Shown piece after piece: positions 26,721-36,032 of a stretch of 64,000 bases of DNA. A program made the translations under genes and the position numbers. Under the pieces are notes generated by a model. It was not told the origin of the DNA. It ran no database searches and saw only the letters and a list, made by a program, of their open reading frames with translations. Location: positions 1-64,000 of the forward strand of contig NZ_FQWQ01000004.1 of assembly GCF_900129725.1 (NCBI RefSeq), in the 5' to 3' direction. This stretch comes from Chryseolinea serpens (GTDB lineage: Bacteria > Bacteroidota > Bacteroidia > Cytophagales > Cyclobacteriaceae). Position 1 is the first letter of the stretch. Each line of letters opens with the position of its first letter.

Positions 26721-29594
26721 TTATTCGTCCGGCACGCAATTTCCAACAGGCTTCCATTCCGGTAAGACTTCATCTTCCTTCAGCATGACCAATGTCGTTG
26801 GCAATTTCACATCCCATTCGACCATACATTTTTCTTCGCCTGGTGCAAAGTTTCGTTCATTGATTTCGTTGATGATCGACACATATTGTTCACTGAACAT
26901 ATCGGGCATGGCCTTTCCCATCCACACTTCACCGGTTTCCTGAAAATGCGCCACTGGCGCTTCAAATCCCGGTCGAACAGGCACAACCACTCTGGCCGCC
27001 CCGGCCTTTAAAAATTCTTCAAACTTTGGATTGATGTCCTGGATCAAAATCAATTCCCCCCATCTTGCCGGTTGGCTCCAGAAATAGGGATAATACACAT
27101 ACATCATGTTTTCCCATTCGAAAGCCCGTTCAAAGAAACTGACCATGGCGCCCCATTTGTTGTTGTATTTGGGATCGGGAGGGATCTTTAGCGGATCGGG
27201 CGAAGGGACAAAGGCTTTTCCGTATTGCTCGCTGAGGATGAGAAAAATAAATGCTTTTTTTAACTCCTCTCTTTCGATAGAAGGGTTGTGCGCATAATTC
27301 TGCGCCGCCATCAACTGTGCACGGATCGCTGCCTGCAGTTTGTTCAGCCTGTCTTCATATTCGGCTAATTGTTTTCGATAGCCTTCCATAATGGCAGCAA
27401 AGGTTTTCAGTTGCCATTTGGCAAGGGCCGTATCGTTCTGGCTTATGATTCCAACGGCTACGTTATGACCTTTCATGCCACCGGCGTTGAAGGTGATGGG
27501 AATGTCGCCGGTTTCGTTGTTCATTTTAAAGCTTTGGCTCAAGACGTTCATCGCGAAATGATAACCTTCGCCGATGTTGATTTCGGCACCGTCGTTGTTT
27601 TGGAAAATAGCGCCGGTCTCGTCTCTCCAGTTGGTACTTTGAAAATATCCTTTGATGGCTTTATAGCCGGGAGGAATGGTGATCTTTTCGGATTTGAACA
27701 CCATGTTTCCCGGTCCCGCAGAAGGCCAGGCCATCGTCGTGGCAAAGGGCAATGGCGGCGGTTCTACGGCGCCGGCAACACCATACAGCGCGACAAGGCT
27801 CATGTAATTGCTATTGGTCAGGTCTTGTGGCTCCAGGGCCTTGTAGCGCAACGAACCGGTTCCGCCAATGGCGATAATTCCACCGGCATTTGACGTGGTA
27901 AGGATCGCAGGTTTTTCCGGCTTCACCAGGTTGAGGCTCTCCGGCTGTTCAGCTTTTTTGAGTGTATCAAGCAGAAAGGCTGCCGGTTCCGGAATCGTGA
28001 CATCGTACAGCAACCGCTTACCGTAATTCAGGATCCGGGTCTTGTACCACTTGTCGACCCATTGATAAATGCCTCTGACTTTTCGGTTGCCTTTTGAATT
28101 GTCAAATTCATGGGAAGTTTTTTCGGTGTAAATTTTTTTCTCCACCTGTATCCGCACTTCTTTTACTTTTTGCGTCAGACTGGTCACCGCTTTATCGGTT
28201 ACGCTGCGGGCATAATTCGATTTGTTGTTCTCCACCAGCTTCCCATAGTCCGTTGTGGTCGTTTGTTCCTTGGTGGAGGTGGTTTGTTTGCTGATTTCAT
28301 TCTGACTCTCGGTAACCATCTCGTTGCGTTCGGTAGACTGCAGGTCCCTTTCTTCAAAGCTGATGGACTCCTTTTCCTGGATCGTGGTGACTTCGGTAGA
28401 TTCCGTTCGCTTGGTTTGCCGCCCGTACTTTTCTCCTTCCAGGATGTTTTCGATATGCGAAATTTCGCTGGGTTCGTATTTTATCAATTCCTGCTTCACA
28501 ACTTGCAGGTTGCCGATGCCCAAGGGCTTCGTCACGGCCGCGCTAAGCTCAGTCAGGGGTTGCAGTTCGGTGACCTTGTTGAATGCCAAAGGTTGTGCTG
28601 CAAAAAGGTTGACACCAACCCGGTACAATTTCGCCGGCTGTGGGAAAAGGACCGGTTGTATTTGGGCAGACAATTCCTGGATCCTTTTATCGATAAAGTT
28701 GACGGCAACCGGTATATCGGTCTCCGCGGCCTGAATATTCAATTTTGTAAGAGCAGATCGAACATCGCTGTGCAAATTCCCGAAGGCTCTTTCGCTGATG
28801 GTGATCCTGGAAAGCAAATCCGGTGCAACGGCATAGCGTGCCGAAATTGTTTCTGCGTGTGTGCCGGGGTGCGGTTCGTTTCCGGCCCTCCGAACGGTTG
28901 CGCCGTCCCTGAATTCAATGTCCTGCGCTGGCAATGTGGCCAATGAATTGCGACTTCTTTCAAGATTCTGGATCTCCTGGTAGAGACTTTTAATGGTTTC
29001 TGCCGGGTTGTTGTCCGGCGGCACAGGCGGTGTATCTTTCCTTGGCTTTTTGGGTGGCAATAAAGATTCAGACACGAGAACAGGCCGCAAGAGCAGCTTT
29101 CTTAGAGGGGCAGAGTCACCATCGTCAGCGCTGGACAAGAATTCAACCAAGGCGATGGCCTGACGCTGGGCTACCAGGTCGGCGGCATCCGCACGATCAA
29201 AGTCCGAAAACAATTTGAACGCTGCAATGACGTCATTCAGCAATTGCTGGTCTCCCTGGAATCCCTCCGATTGAACCAGCTTACGCGGGCTCTTATCAAA
29301 AATGGTTTCAACAAGCCCTTTTGCTTTTTTGGTATTAAGGTCTTTCCCCGATTTGACCTGGCGGTAAAAGCTCCTGTACTGACTGGCAAGCTGGACAGGA
29401 AATTCACCCGAAGCAGGAAAACGGCCTTCCAAAAAATCTTCGGCTACTTGTTTCATTCGCTCACCAGCATCCGGCGAAGCATGCAAATCGCGGAGGGTAT
29501 TTTGCAAATCAGAGTTGTTGCTGATGTCTATTGCATCGTCTTCATTTTGCGGTGCAGGAAACGCCTGTTCAATGTAACGGAATAGTTCCACCAT
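26721..29594 (-). CDS. large hypothetical protein with charged coiled-coil centre
   Basis: A 957-aa protein, first gene of a two-gene - strand operon. I recognise a general type of large uncharacterised bacterial protein but no named domain. Residues about 1-330 are helical with a Pro-rich linker (LLPPKKPRKDTPPVPPDNNP). At about 385-500 there is a long Glu/Thr/Lys-rich helix or coiled coil (TKRTESTEVTTIQEKES and following). RGIYQWVDKWYKTRILNYGK and VTIPEPAAFLL, which follow, are the most conserved-looking part. The C-terminal third is globular and ends with a Trp/Tyr-rich segment (MMYVYYPYFWSQPARWGE). There is no signal peptide or membrane helix. Co-transcription with a lectin-propeller protein suggests a joint secreted or particle-borne assembly; that is inference. 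Confidence 0.75.
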   Translation of the reverse strand: MVELFRYIEQAFPAPQNEDDAIDISNNSDLQNTLRDLHASPDAGERMKQVAEDFLEGRFPASGEFPVQLASQYRSFYRQVKSGKDLNTKKAKGLVETIFDKSPRKLVQSEGFQGDQQLLNDVIAAFKLFSDFDRADAADLVAQRQAIALVEFLSSADDGDSAPLRKLLLRPVLVSESLLPPKKPRKDTPPVPPDNNPAETIKSLYQEIQNLERSRNSLATLPAQDIEFRDGATVRRAGNEPHPGTHAETISARYAVAPDLLSRITISERAFGNLHSDVRSALTKLNIQAAETDIPVAVNFIDKRIQELSAQIQPVLFPQPAKLYRVGVNLFAAQPLAFNKVTELQPLTELSAAVTKPLGIGNLQVVKQELIKYEPSEISHIENILEGEKYGRQTKRTESTEVTTIQEKESISFEERDLQSTERNEMVTESQNEISKQTTSTKEQTTTTDYGKLVENNKSNYARSVTDKAVTSLTQKVKEVRIQVEKKIYTEKTSHEFDNSKGNRKVRGIYQWVDKWYKTRILNYGKRLLYDVTIPEPAAFLLDTLKKAEQPESLNLVKPEKPAILTTSNAGGIIAIGGTGSLRYKALEPQDLTNSNYMSLVALYGVAGAVEPPPLPFATTMAWPSAGPGNMVFKSEKITIPPGYKAIKGYFQSTNWRDETGAIFQNNDGAEINIGEGYHFAMNVLSQSFKMNNETGDIPITFNAGGMKGHNVAVGIISQNDTALAKWQLKTFAAIMEGYRKQLAEYEDRLNKLQAAIRAQLMAAQNYAHNPSIEREELKKAFIFLILSEQYGKAFVPSPDPLKIPPDPKYNNKWGAMVSFFERAFEWENMMYVYYPYFWSQPARWGELILIQDINPKFEEFLKAGAARVVVPVRPGFEAPVAHFQETGEVWMGKAMPDMFSEQYVSIINEINERNFAPGEEKCMVEWDVKLPTTLVMLKEDEVLPEWKPVGNCVPDE

Positions 29595-29912
29595 AAATTA
29601 ATGTTTTTAGTGTTGTTATAAATGCGTTGAACACCTTTGTAGGTAATGATACTGCAGTTGGAGTGTAGTTTAAATTTTACAAAGACGTTCCCGGCTACTA
29701 TCCAGTCCTAGATCACAGAACGCAAGGCCACCCCCGATCACCTTGCCATGGAGGTATTGTTATTTGGAGTTATTAATATACTGAGTATTTCACGATTAAT
29801 TAAGTGGAAGAGGGCCAAATTAGGTTTGAAGTAAAGACGATACCCATTATCAGGTAGGGAAAGAATAAAGCCTTATCCTTCGTCTTTAGTAAAGTATTGC
29901 CTGAATTTAACC
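29595..29912. other. gene-free divergent spacer
   Basis: About 320 bp, A/T-rich, between the start of the - strand 957-aa gene and the operator of the + strand oxoadipate gene. I see no open reading frame, RNA gene or terminator. No convincing TAnnTTTG box was found for the - strand gene within the first 100 bp upstream of its start. Confidence 0.5.
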
Positions 29913-29940
29913 TTGTAGAGGCCATGTAGAGGTTTAAAAT
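29913..29940 (+). promoter_or_regulatory. direct-repeat operator, copy 1
   Basis: Two TGTAGAG units (29914-29920 and 29925-29931), 11 bp apart start to start, followed by a TTTAAAAT tail. It matches copy 2 at 25 of 28 positions. Its first base is 52 nt before the -7 box at 29965, as in the other two copies. The position upstream of the core promoter suits an activator site for the oxoadipate/ALDH operon. Confidence 0.75.
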
Positions 29941-29964
29941 GCCGATGTTTTTGAAAGGCTATGA

Positions 29965-29972
29965 TATATTTG
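29965..29972 (+). promoter_or_regulatory. -7 box of the oxoadipate/ALDH operon
   Basis: TATATTTG fits the Bacteroidota -7 consensus TAnnTTTG exactly. Transcription would start near 29979, giving a leader of about 20 nt before the ATG at 29999. No TTG stands at the usual -33 distance, consistent with need for an activator at the repeat upstream. Confidence 0.65.
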
Positions 29973-29998
29973 TCCTGTAAAACAAAAAGCATCACAGT

Positions 29999-30898
29999 AT
30001 GAACGAACTATTGGAGGGCGTCCTAAAGGGACTGATGAGCCGCTATAAAGAAAGGGTGCCGGATGTGTCGGCTGTGATGGCCGCCATGAAGAAGGAGGGT
30101 GTGATCCAAAACGACCAGGAAATTGAAAACGATCACATCGCGTTTCGCAGCTTGGGTGTGCCTCACCTGGGCATTCAGTCGTTGGAGAAGGTGTTCCTTC
30201 ACCTGGGCTACACGAAGCGAGACTATTACTTTTTTCCGGAGAAGAAATTGAACGCCTATTGGTATGCGCCACCCGCGGAAAAATTCCCGCGCATTTTTGT
30301 CAGCGAATTGCGTGTCGGCGATTTGTCGCCGGCTTCACAGGAACTGATCCATAAATATACCGGTACGTTGAACAGCGACCCGGTGGACAGCCTCGACCTG
30401 AACGATGCGGGAAAGGTGGATGCGTTCTTGCACAGTCACTTCTGGAGCATCCCTACGCTGCAGGATTATCTCGCGTTGCACAAGGAGAGTGAGTATGCCG
30501 CTTGGGTAATGTACAACAAATACTACCTCAACCACTTCACCATCAGTGTTCATTCCCTGAAGGCGGGCTACAATACCATCCAGGAATTTAATGCCTTCCT
30601 GGAGCGCAATGGTTTTGTACTCAATGATTCGGGTGGAAAATATAAAGAGAGCCCCGACGGTTTATTGTTGCAAAGCTCAACGGTAGCCAAGATGATTGAA
30701 GCGGAGTTTGCCAACGGCGAGAAACACACCATCTCCGGATCGTATGTTGAATTCGCCGAACGGCGAGTGCTTCCCCAGTTTCGCAGCCTGCCGCCTCAGG
30801 AGATCGGTCGCCAACATCGGCGCGAGGGCTTCGAGGCTCAAAATGCAAACCGGATCTTTGAGAGCACCTACTCCTCTCAAACGACCAAGCTCAGCTAA
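29999..30898 (+). CDS. hglS: 2-oxoadipate dioxygenase/decarboxylase (DUF1338, HglS family)
   Basis: A 299-aa cytoplasmic metalloenzyme of the DUF1338/HglS family. Characterised members convert 2-oxoadipate and oxygen to 2-hydroxyglutarate and CO2, a late step of lysine degradation. Candidate metal ligands are His46 in NDHIAFRS, His179 in NHFTISVHS and Glu251 in YVEFAERR; the conserved FVSELRVGDLS is also present. The family C-terminal segment RVLPQFRSLPPQEIG is intact. The next gene, an ALDH7-type dehydrogenase, starts 32 bp downstream and would make aminoadipate, so the pair fits one pathway, with a transaminase needed in between. The promoter and operator just upstream are shared in form with the permease and SusC genes. 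Confidence 0.88.
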   Translation: MNELLEGVLKGLMSRYKERVPDVSAVMAAMKKEGVIQNDQEIENDHIAFRSLGVPHLGIQSLEKVFLHLGYTKRDYYFFPEKKLNAYWYAPPAEKFPRIFVSELRVGDLSPASQELIHKYTGTLNSDPVDSLDLNDAGKVDAFLHSHFWSIPTLQDYLALHKESEYAAWVMYNKYYLNHFTISVHSLKAGYNTIQEFNAFLERNGFVLNDSGGKYKESPDGLLLQSSTVAKMIEAEFANGEKHTISGSYVEFAERRVLPQFRSLPPQEIGRQHRREGFEAQNANRIFESTYSSQTTKLS

Positions 30899-30930
30899 GT
30901 TTTTATTTCATTTTTTAATTCAAGACAAAC

Positions 30931-32502
30931 ATGACAAAGTCCATGGAAGGGCAGCGTGCGTTCGATTTTAAAGATCACGATCGCGGCGTGTCAACCGGAA
31001 CGCAGTGGCTGGAGAGCAAAGGAGCGTCTATCGCTTCGTATTCTCCGGTGGATGGAAACTATATCGGAACCGTTACCGCGACAGACAAAGACACCTACGA
31101 GAAGGTGATCGAAAAAGCGACGACGGCCTTCCAGGAATGGAGACAGTGGCCGGCGCCACGGCGCGGAGAAATTGTGCGGCAATTGGGTGATGCGTTCCGG
31201 GCAAACAAAACCGAACTTGGAAAACTGGTATCGTACGAAATGGGCAAGAGCCTGCAGGAAGGACTGGGTGAGGTGCAGGAGATCATAGACATTTGTGATT
31301 TTGCCGTGGGACTATCACGCCAGCTCTATGGCTTGACGATGCCTAGTGAGCGGCCTTTGCATCGCTTATATGAACAATATCATCCCTTGGGTGTGGTCGG
31401 GGTCATCTCCGCGTTCAACTTCCCCGTGGCGGTGTGGAGTTGGAATAGCATGCTGGCGTGGGTGTGTGGCGATGTATGTGTGTGGAAGCCTTCGGAAAAA
31501 ACGCCGATGTGTGCGGTCGCTTGTCAATCGATCGTGGCCGGGGTGTTTAAAGAAAACAACGTGCCGGAAGGTGTGAGCTGCCTGGTGATGGGTGGGAGGG
31601 ACGTGGGAGGGTGGTTGAGCGAAGATCGCCGCATCCCATTGATCTCCGCGACAGGTTCCACTGCTATGGGACGGGCCGTGGGCGTAGCCGTGGCAAAGCG
31701 CATGGGACGAAGCTTGCTGGAGTTGGGTGGAAACAACGCCATGATCATCTCAGAAAAAGCGGATCTGAACATGGCCTTGATGGCCTCGGTGTTTGGGGCT
31801 GTGGGCACGGCCGGTCAGCGCTGCACGACGACACGCCGCCTCATCGTGCACGAAGCGATCTACGAATCGATGAAACAAAAGTTGGTGAAGGCCTATGGAC
31901 AACTTCGCATCGGCGATCCATTGGATAAGAGCAATCATCTGGGACCATTGATCGACAAAGCTGCAGTCGGAGATTACCTGGCGGCAATCGATCAATGCAA
32001 GCGTGAGGGAGGCACATTCCTGGTGGAAGGTGGCGTGCTGGAGGGAGTGGGCTATGAAAGTGGTTGCTACGTGAGACCCTGCATTGCCGAAGTGCGGAAT
32101 CACTATGCCGTGGTGCAGCATGAAACCTTTGCGCCCATCCTTTACATCATGAAATACAAGACCGTGGAGGAAGCGATCCATATGCAAAACGACGTGCCAC
32201 AGGGACTGTCATCAGCCATGATGACACTCGATTTGCGTGAGGCGGAGTTGTTCTTGTCATCGGCGGGAAGCGACTGTGGTATTGCCAACGTGAACGCCGG
32301 CACGTCGGGTGCCGAAATCGGGGGTGCTTTTGGCGGTGAAAAGGAAACCGGTGGCGGGCGTGAGAGTGGAAGCGATGCCTGGAAAGTCTACATGCGTCGC
32401 CAAACCAACACCATCAACTACGCCACCAACCTGCCGATGGCGCAAGGCATTACGTTTGACTTGGAAATGGAGGGCGTGACAACCGAAGGATCAGTATTAT
32501 AG
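30931..32502 (+). CDS. ALDH7-type alpha-aminoadipate-semialdehyde dehydrogenase
   Basis: A 523-aa NAD(P)-dependent aldehyde dehydrogenase. The catalytic Cys298 is in GTAGQRCTTTRR and the general base Glu264 in LLELGGNNAM. ELGGNNA, and FNFPVAVWSWN before it, are typical of the ALDH7/antiquitin branch, whose known substrate is alpha-aminoadipate semialdehyde (allysine), oxidised to alpha-aminoadipate. Allysine is the product expected from the kinase/lyase fusion further downstream. It is co-transcribed with the HglS-family gene and ends with a 6-bp overlap with the convergent regulator gene. Other ALDH7 substrates such as betaine aldehyde are possible; context favours allysine. Confidence 0.9.
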   Translation: MTKSMEGQRAFDFKDHDRGVSTGTQWLESKGASIASYSPVDGNYIGTVTATDKDTYEKVIEKATTAFQEWRQWPAPRRGEIVRQLGDAFRANKTELGKLVSYEMGKSLQEGLGEVQEIIDICDFAVGLSRQLYGLTMPSERPLHRLYEQYHPLGVVGVISAFNFPVAVWSWNSMLAWVCGDVCVWKPSEKTPMCAVACQSIVAGVFKENNVPEGVSCLVMGGRDVGGWLSEDRRIPLISATGSTAMGRAVGVAVAKRMGRSLLELGGNNAMIISEKADLNMALMASVFGAVGTAGQRCTTTRRLIVHEAIYESMKQKLVKAYGQLRIGDPLDKSNHLGPLIDKAAVGDYLAAIDQCKREGGTFLVEGGVLEGVGYESGCYVRPCIAEVRNHYAVVQHETFAPILYIMKYKTVEEAIHMQNDVPQGLSSAMMTLDLREAELFLSSAGSDCGIANVNAGTSGAEIGGAFGGEKETGGGRESGSDAWKVYMRRQTNTINYATNLPMAQGITFDLEMEGVTTEGSVL

Positions 32503-34248
32503 ATTATTCAAAAAGCCCCCCAGGTTTTCCTCATGTTCCATGTTGAGTTTCTTCCGAAGACGATAGCGCGCCATCTCCACCGATTTCACGGAGATGTTAT
32601 TGATGGAGGCGATGTCTTTGATGGAAAGATTTAGCCTGATCTGACCGCACAATCGTTTTTCGTTGTCGGTCAGGTCGGGAAAGCGATTGGTCAGCTTGAA
32701 GAGGAAGTCCTTGTATTCAGCTTCCATGTTCAGGTGAAAGGCCTCCGCGTCTTTGTTGGTGCCTTGTACCTGCGAGAAATGATCGATGATCTTCGTGATC
32801 CGGGTCGACGATTCAGAGGGAGAGCGCAGGTTCAGCTGTTTCAATTCGTCGAGGAAGGAGCGGATCAGTTCGTTGCGTTGCGACAAATGGATAGCCGCAT
32901 TGGTGAACTCTGAATTTTTGAAATCCAGGTTTGCCTGTAAGGCTTCTTTTTCCAGGTTGGCGCGCTCCAGGTCGTTTTGAGCCAATTGCTTTTGGGCTTC
33001 CGACAACAAGTACTCCTTTTCAAACGCTTCTTTCTCCAGCGATGCGCGGGCAAGTTCCTTTTGCGTGAGCGCTTGTTGCGCTTCGAGGATCAGCCGTTCT
33101 TTCTTTTGGGTGGTCACCTGTTTGTTGTACAACAACACGCCAATGATGGTGATCAGCAAAATGGCACCGGCTAAGGCGTCGCGCTGCAAGACTTTTAATT
33201 TGTTTTCACTTTCCAGTAGTTTTATTTCCTGTTCCTTCTGTTGCGTTTGATGCACCATCAGGGCGTTGGTGAGGTTGTTGCTTTTTTCCAGGGAGATCAC
33301 TTCATCTTTCAGCTTCATGTATTGCGAGAGAAACTGAAAAGCGTTCTGATAATCGTTTTTGGCCAGGTATACCTTGGTGCTGAACTCATAGTTGTCGATC
33401 AGCTTCTCCTTTCGTGCGTTGGCTTTGGAGGTGGTGATGATGGTCCGGGCTTTCGTTAAATAATACTCGGCGCTGTCGAGCTTGTGCATTTGATAGTACG
33501 TGTTCCCCAACTGGTTGAGATTTTCGCCCTGCTTCAGCACGTTGCCCAGTTGTATGGAAAGCCGGTAGCCTTCCTTCAGCGATGTGAGGCCTTCGCGATA
33601 AAGACCCTGGGCGGTTTGCATCATCCCGATGTTGTTGAGACTTGCCGAGATGCGTTCCGGCTGGTTCAGTGTGCGGCTGAGGGTTAACGACTCTTTGAAA
33701 TATTTCAGCGCGAGGCTATAGTTTTTTAGTTGACTGTAGTCAAGACCAATGGCATTGGTAGTCCATACCACATCCTCCTTGCTTCCTTTTTTTCGATACG
33801 CCGCTAAAAGCCTTTGGTGGAAGTCGAGGGCCTTCTCGGTTTGACCGGCATCATAATACACCCAGCCCAGCACCCCGTTGGCAAGCAATTGTCCTTGTTC
33901 GTCGTGGAGCTTCTGGTAGTCGGCCAGAGCTTCGTAGGCAAAGACCAGCGCTTTGTCGTAGAGGTCCTGTTCGAGATAGATCATGGCCAGCGTTTGTTTC
34001 GACCGTGCCTCCAGCAAGAGATTTTTGTTTTCCAGCGAAAGCTGTAACGCCTGGTTGCCGTAAGTGGCGGAGAGAAGTAATGAATCTTTATAAAAGTCAG
34101 CCGCGGCCAGGTAGGCTTCAATACGTTTCTCAACGGTCATCGATGCCAGGCTGGCAGCATCGTCCCAAGGGTGTTGAAGCGATTGGGCGTGGCCCGCGAG
34201 GGAGTGAAGAGACAAGGCGAGGATGCAGAGAAATAGAGGGCGCTTCAT
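32497..34248 (-). CDS. membrane-anchored TPR / LuxR-type HTH regulator
   Basis: A 583-aa one-component regulator of a type common in Bacteroidota. It has an N-terminal signal sequence (MKRPLFLCILALSLHSLAGHAQS) and several TPR repeats (about 45-340, e.g. ANGVLGWVYYDAGQTEKALD and LNQLGNTYYQMHKLDSAEYY). One membrane helix lies near 357-375, then a long coiled coil (about 380-450) and a C-terminal LuxR-like helix-turn-helix (LTDNEKRLCGQIRLNLSIK, then ISVKSVEMARYRLRKKL). The TPR part should be periplasmic and the HTH cytoplasmic. It lies 77 bp after the permease on the same strand and is probably co-transcribed with it. It is the obvious candidate to bind the shared TGTAGAG repeats; that is inference. 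Confidence 0.88.
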   Translation of the reverse strand: MKRPLFLCILALSLHSLAGHAQSLQHPWDDAASLASMTVEKRIEAYLAAADFYKDSLLLSATYGNQALQLSLENKNLLLEARSKQTLAMIYLEQDLYDKALVFAYEALADYQKLHDEQGQLLANGVLGWVYYDAGQTEKALDFHQRLLAAYRKKGSKEDVVWTTNAIGLDYSQLKNYSLALKYFKESLTLSRTLNQPERISASLNNIGMMQTAQGLYREGLTSLKEGYRLSIQLGNVLKQGENLNQLGNTYYQMHKLDSAEYYLTKARTIITTSKANARKEKLIDNYEFSTKVYLAKNDYQNAFQFLSQYMKLKDEVISLEKSNNLTNALMVHQTQQKEQEIKLLESENKLKVLQRDALAGAILLITIIGVLLYNKQVTTQKKERLILEAQQALTQKELARASLEKEAFEKEYLLSEAQKQLAQNDLERANLEKEALQANLDFKNSEFTNAAIHLSQRNELIRSFLDELKQLNLRSPSESSTRITKIIDHFSQVQGTNKDAEAFHLNMEAEYKDFLFKLTNRFPDLTDNEKRLCGQIRLNLSIKDIASINNISVKSVEMARYRLRKKLNMEHEENLGGFLNNL

Positions 34249-34325
34249 CGGCTGCTAAGGTAAGAATATTTAACATGTGGAGGGCACCCGCAAGGCCAGC
34301 GCGCTGCATCGCATGAGATAAGACA

Positions 34326-35651
34326 TCAACTGCTTTTTTCCACAACCATGATTTTCTTCAGCCATAACGTCAAGGGCTTTCTAAAAAAATACAAAGAGCA
34401 AAGCAATAAAAAGATAAAGAGCGCGGCATACTCATTCGCCGAGAGATGTGAAAGCAGCCACAGCATGGTGATCAGGATGAAAGGGATGACATAGACCGGC
34501 ACCCGGATGCCCGACTCACCTGTGGCCAACCGCTCATTTTTCTTGAGCTTCCAAAGGGAAAGTACCACAGCAAAATAAGTGATGAGGTTGGCCGAGCTGG
34601 AAAGAATGGCCAACCCTTTGAAGCTGCCGGACAATGAAAGAACAAAGGCCAGAAAGGAATAGGCGATGATGGAGATATAAGGCGTCCGGAACCGTGGGTG
34701 AATAGCCGACAGGATGTCTGGAATGAGTTTGTCTTTTGAAGAGGCGAACAAGAATCGCGGCATCGCCAGGATGTCGCCGCTGATCGCGCCAAGGATAGCC
34801 ATGGCGGTGGCCACCACAATAAGCGTGGGACCTACACTTCCAAAAATAACGGTCGCGACCTTCACAAGCGGCGCTTCCTTGTAAAGCGAAAGGTCGGCCC
34901 CTAAGATGCCTTGTGCTAGAACCTGGATCCCAAGATAAATAAGAATGACGATGGCAATTCCCGAAAGCAACCCCAGCGGCACCGAACGTTTGGGGTTCTT
35001 GATTTCACCTCCCGTGGTCAACGCCGCTTCTCCACCCACAAAGGCGAAGAACAGGATGAGGCAGGCTTCTCCCAAATGATTGAATTCGAAGTTATCCCAC
35101 AGCTTCAGATTTCCGGCATCGATCTTCGGCCAGCCAAAGAACAGCAGCAAGGCAATGGGCAAGAGCTTGGCCAGCGTGAGGGCCGAGATCACTTTAGCGC
35201 CATACTTCACACCGCGCACATTGATCCACGCCAGCCCACCAAACACCAGTAGAAAAAAGAGCAGCCGGCCAAAGAGGGTATCCATTTCGGGAACATAGAG
35301 CACAATCATTTCAAACAGCGCGTTAGCAATGGCGGCGTCACTGATCATCCCAAACCCGAACCAATATAAGTTGCTGGTCAGAAAACCCACGTAGGGACCA
35401 AACGCACTCTCCACATATTTATAGATCCCGCCACTGGTCGACGTCTGGCTTCCCACTTCAGCGAAACACATCATGATCATGAAGATGAGCGCGCCGCAAA
35501 TCAAGTAGGCCACCGTGCTGGCATACCCCAGTTTCTCGGCCACCAGGGCCGGCAACGCAAAGATGCCCGCGCCCACGGTCAAATTAACAACGCTGGCCGC
35601 GAGGCTCTTGATGCCGATGGCCCGGTTTAAACCTTCTCCTGATGATTCCAT
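34326..35651 (-). CDS. APC-family amino-acid permease
   Basis: A 441-aa inner-membrane transporter with about 12 hydrophobic segments. The N-terminal GAGIFALPALVA matches the substrate-binding signature of the amino acid-polyamine-organocation (APC) superfamily, and GGIYKYVESAFGPYVGF follows as in that family. Its likely role is uptake of an amino acid across the inner membrane. Given the locus, hydroxylysine, lysine or a related compound is the prediction, but the substrate cannot be read from sequence. It has its own copy of the operator and a -7 box only about 20 bp upstream of the start, so its leader is very short. The regulator gene follows. Confidence 0.9.
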   Translation of the reverse strand: MESSGEGLNRAIGIKSLAASVVNLTVGAGIFALPALVAEKLGYASTVAYLICGALIFMIMMCFAEVGSQTSTSGGIYKYVESAFGPYVGFLTSNLYWFGFGMISDAAIANALFEMIVLYVPEMDTLFGRLLFFLLVFGGLAWINVRGVKYGAKVISALTLAKLLPIALLLFFGWPKIDAGNLKLWDNFEFNHLGEACLILFFAFVGGEAALTTGGEIKNPKRSVPLGLLSGIAIVILIYLGIQVLAQGILGADLSLYKEAPLVKVATVIFGSVGPTLIVVATAMAILGAISGDILAMPRFLFASSKDKLIPDILSAIHPRFRTPYISIIAYSFLAFVLSLSGSFKGLAILSSSANLITYFAVVLSLWKLKKNERLATGESGIRVPVYVIPFILITMLWLLSHLSANEYAALFIFLLLCSLYFFRKPLTLWLKKIMVVEKSS

Positions 35652-35670
35652 TGCCCTGTATAGATATTGA

Positions 35671-35678
35671 GCAATATA
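35671..35678 (-). promoter_or_regulatory. -7 box of the permease operon
   Basis: On the - strand this reads TATATTGC, two mismatches from TAnnTTTG. The call rests mainly on its position: exactly 52 nt from the first base of the operator, as in copies 1 and 2. Confidence 0.5.
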
Positions 35679-35702
35679 GGGTCGGCCTCAGGAATACCGT
35701 CC

Positions 35703-35730
35703 GTGTCTCACCTCTACAACAACTCTACCG
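35703..35730 (-). promoter_or_regulatory. direct-repeat operator, copy 3
   Basis: On the - strand: GGTAGAG (35729-35723), TTGT, TGTAGAG (35718-35712), then GGTG. The 11-bp period and the GAGTT link match copy 2; the first unit has one mismatch. It faces the permease gene. Confidence 0.65.
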
Positions 35731-35980
35731 TTGTGCAATTAACCGTTTTGATCCGACCGTGAGCGTGTTGATAAACGGGGTTGGAAAAGCGAGGTGCCGG
35801 GCGAGACTCTATAATATAGAGACGCTGCAAACGATGTCTTGTATAAAAGACCCAGGGTTCAAACCCGTTTTCATTTTTTGCGGTTTGCGATGCATGTGTG
35901 TCGCTGGTGTGGGTTGAGTGGTGCGTTCAGGAAAGTTGATTTTCAAATGAAATGGGCCGCTTTCGGGACTATCGTGTCCT

Positions 35981-36008
35981 TTGTAGAGTTCATGTAGAGG
36001 TCTAAAAT
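35981..36008 (+). promoter_or_regulatory. direct-repeat operator, copy 2
   Basis: TGTAGAG at 35982-35988 and again at 35993-35999, then GTCTAAAAT. It differs from copy 1 at only three of 28 positions and lies upstream of the SusC gene. Confidence 0.75.
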
Positions 36009-36032
36009 TTCAGTTTTGGCTGACCTATGGGA

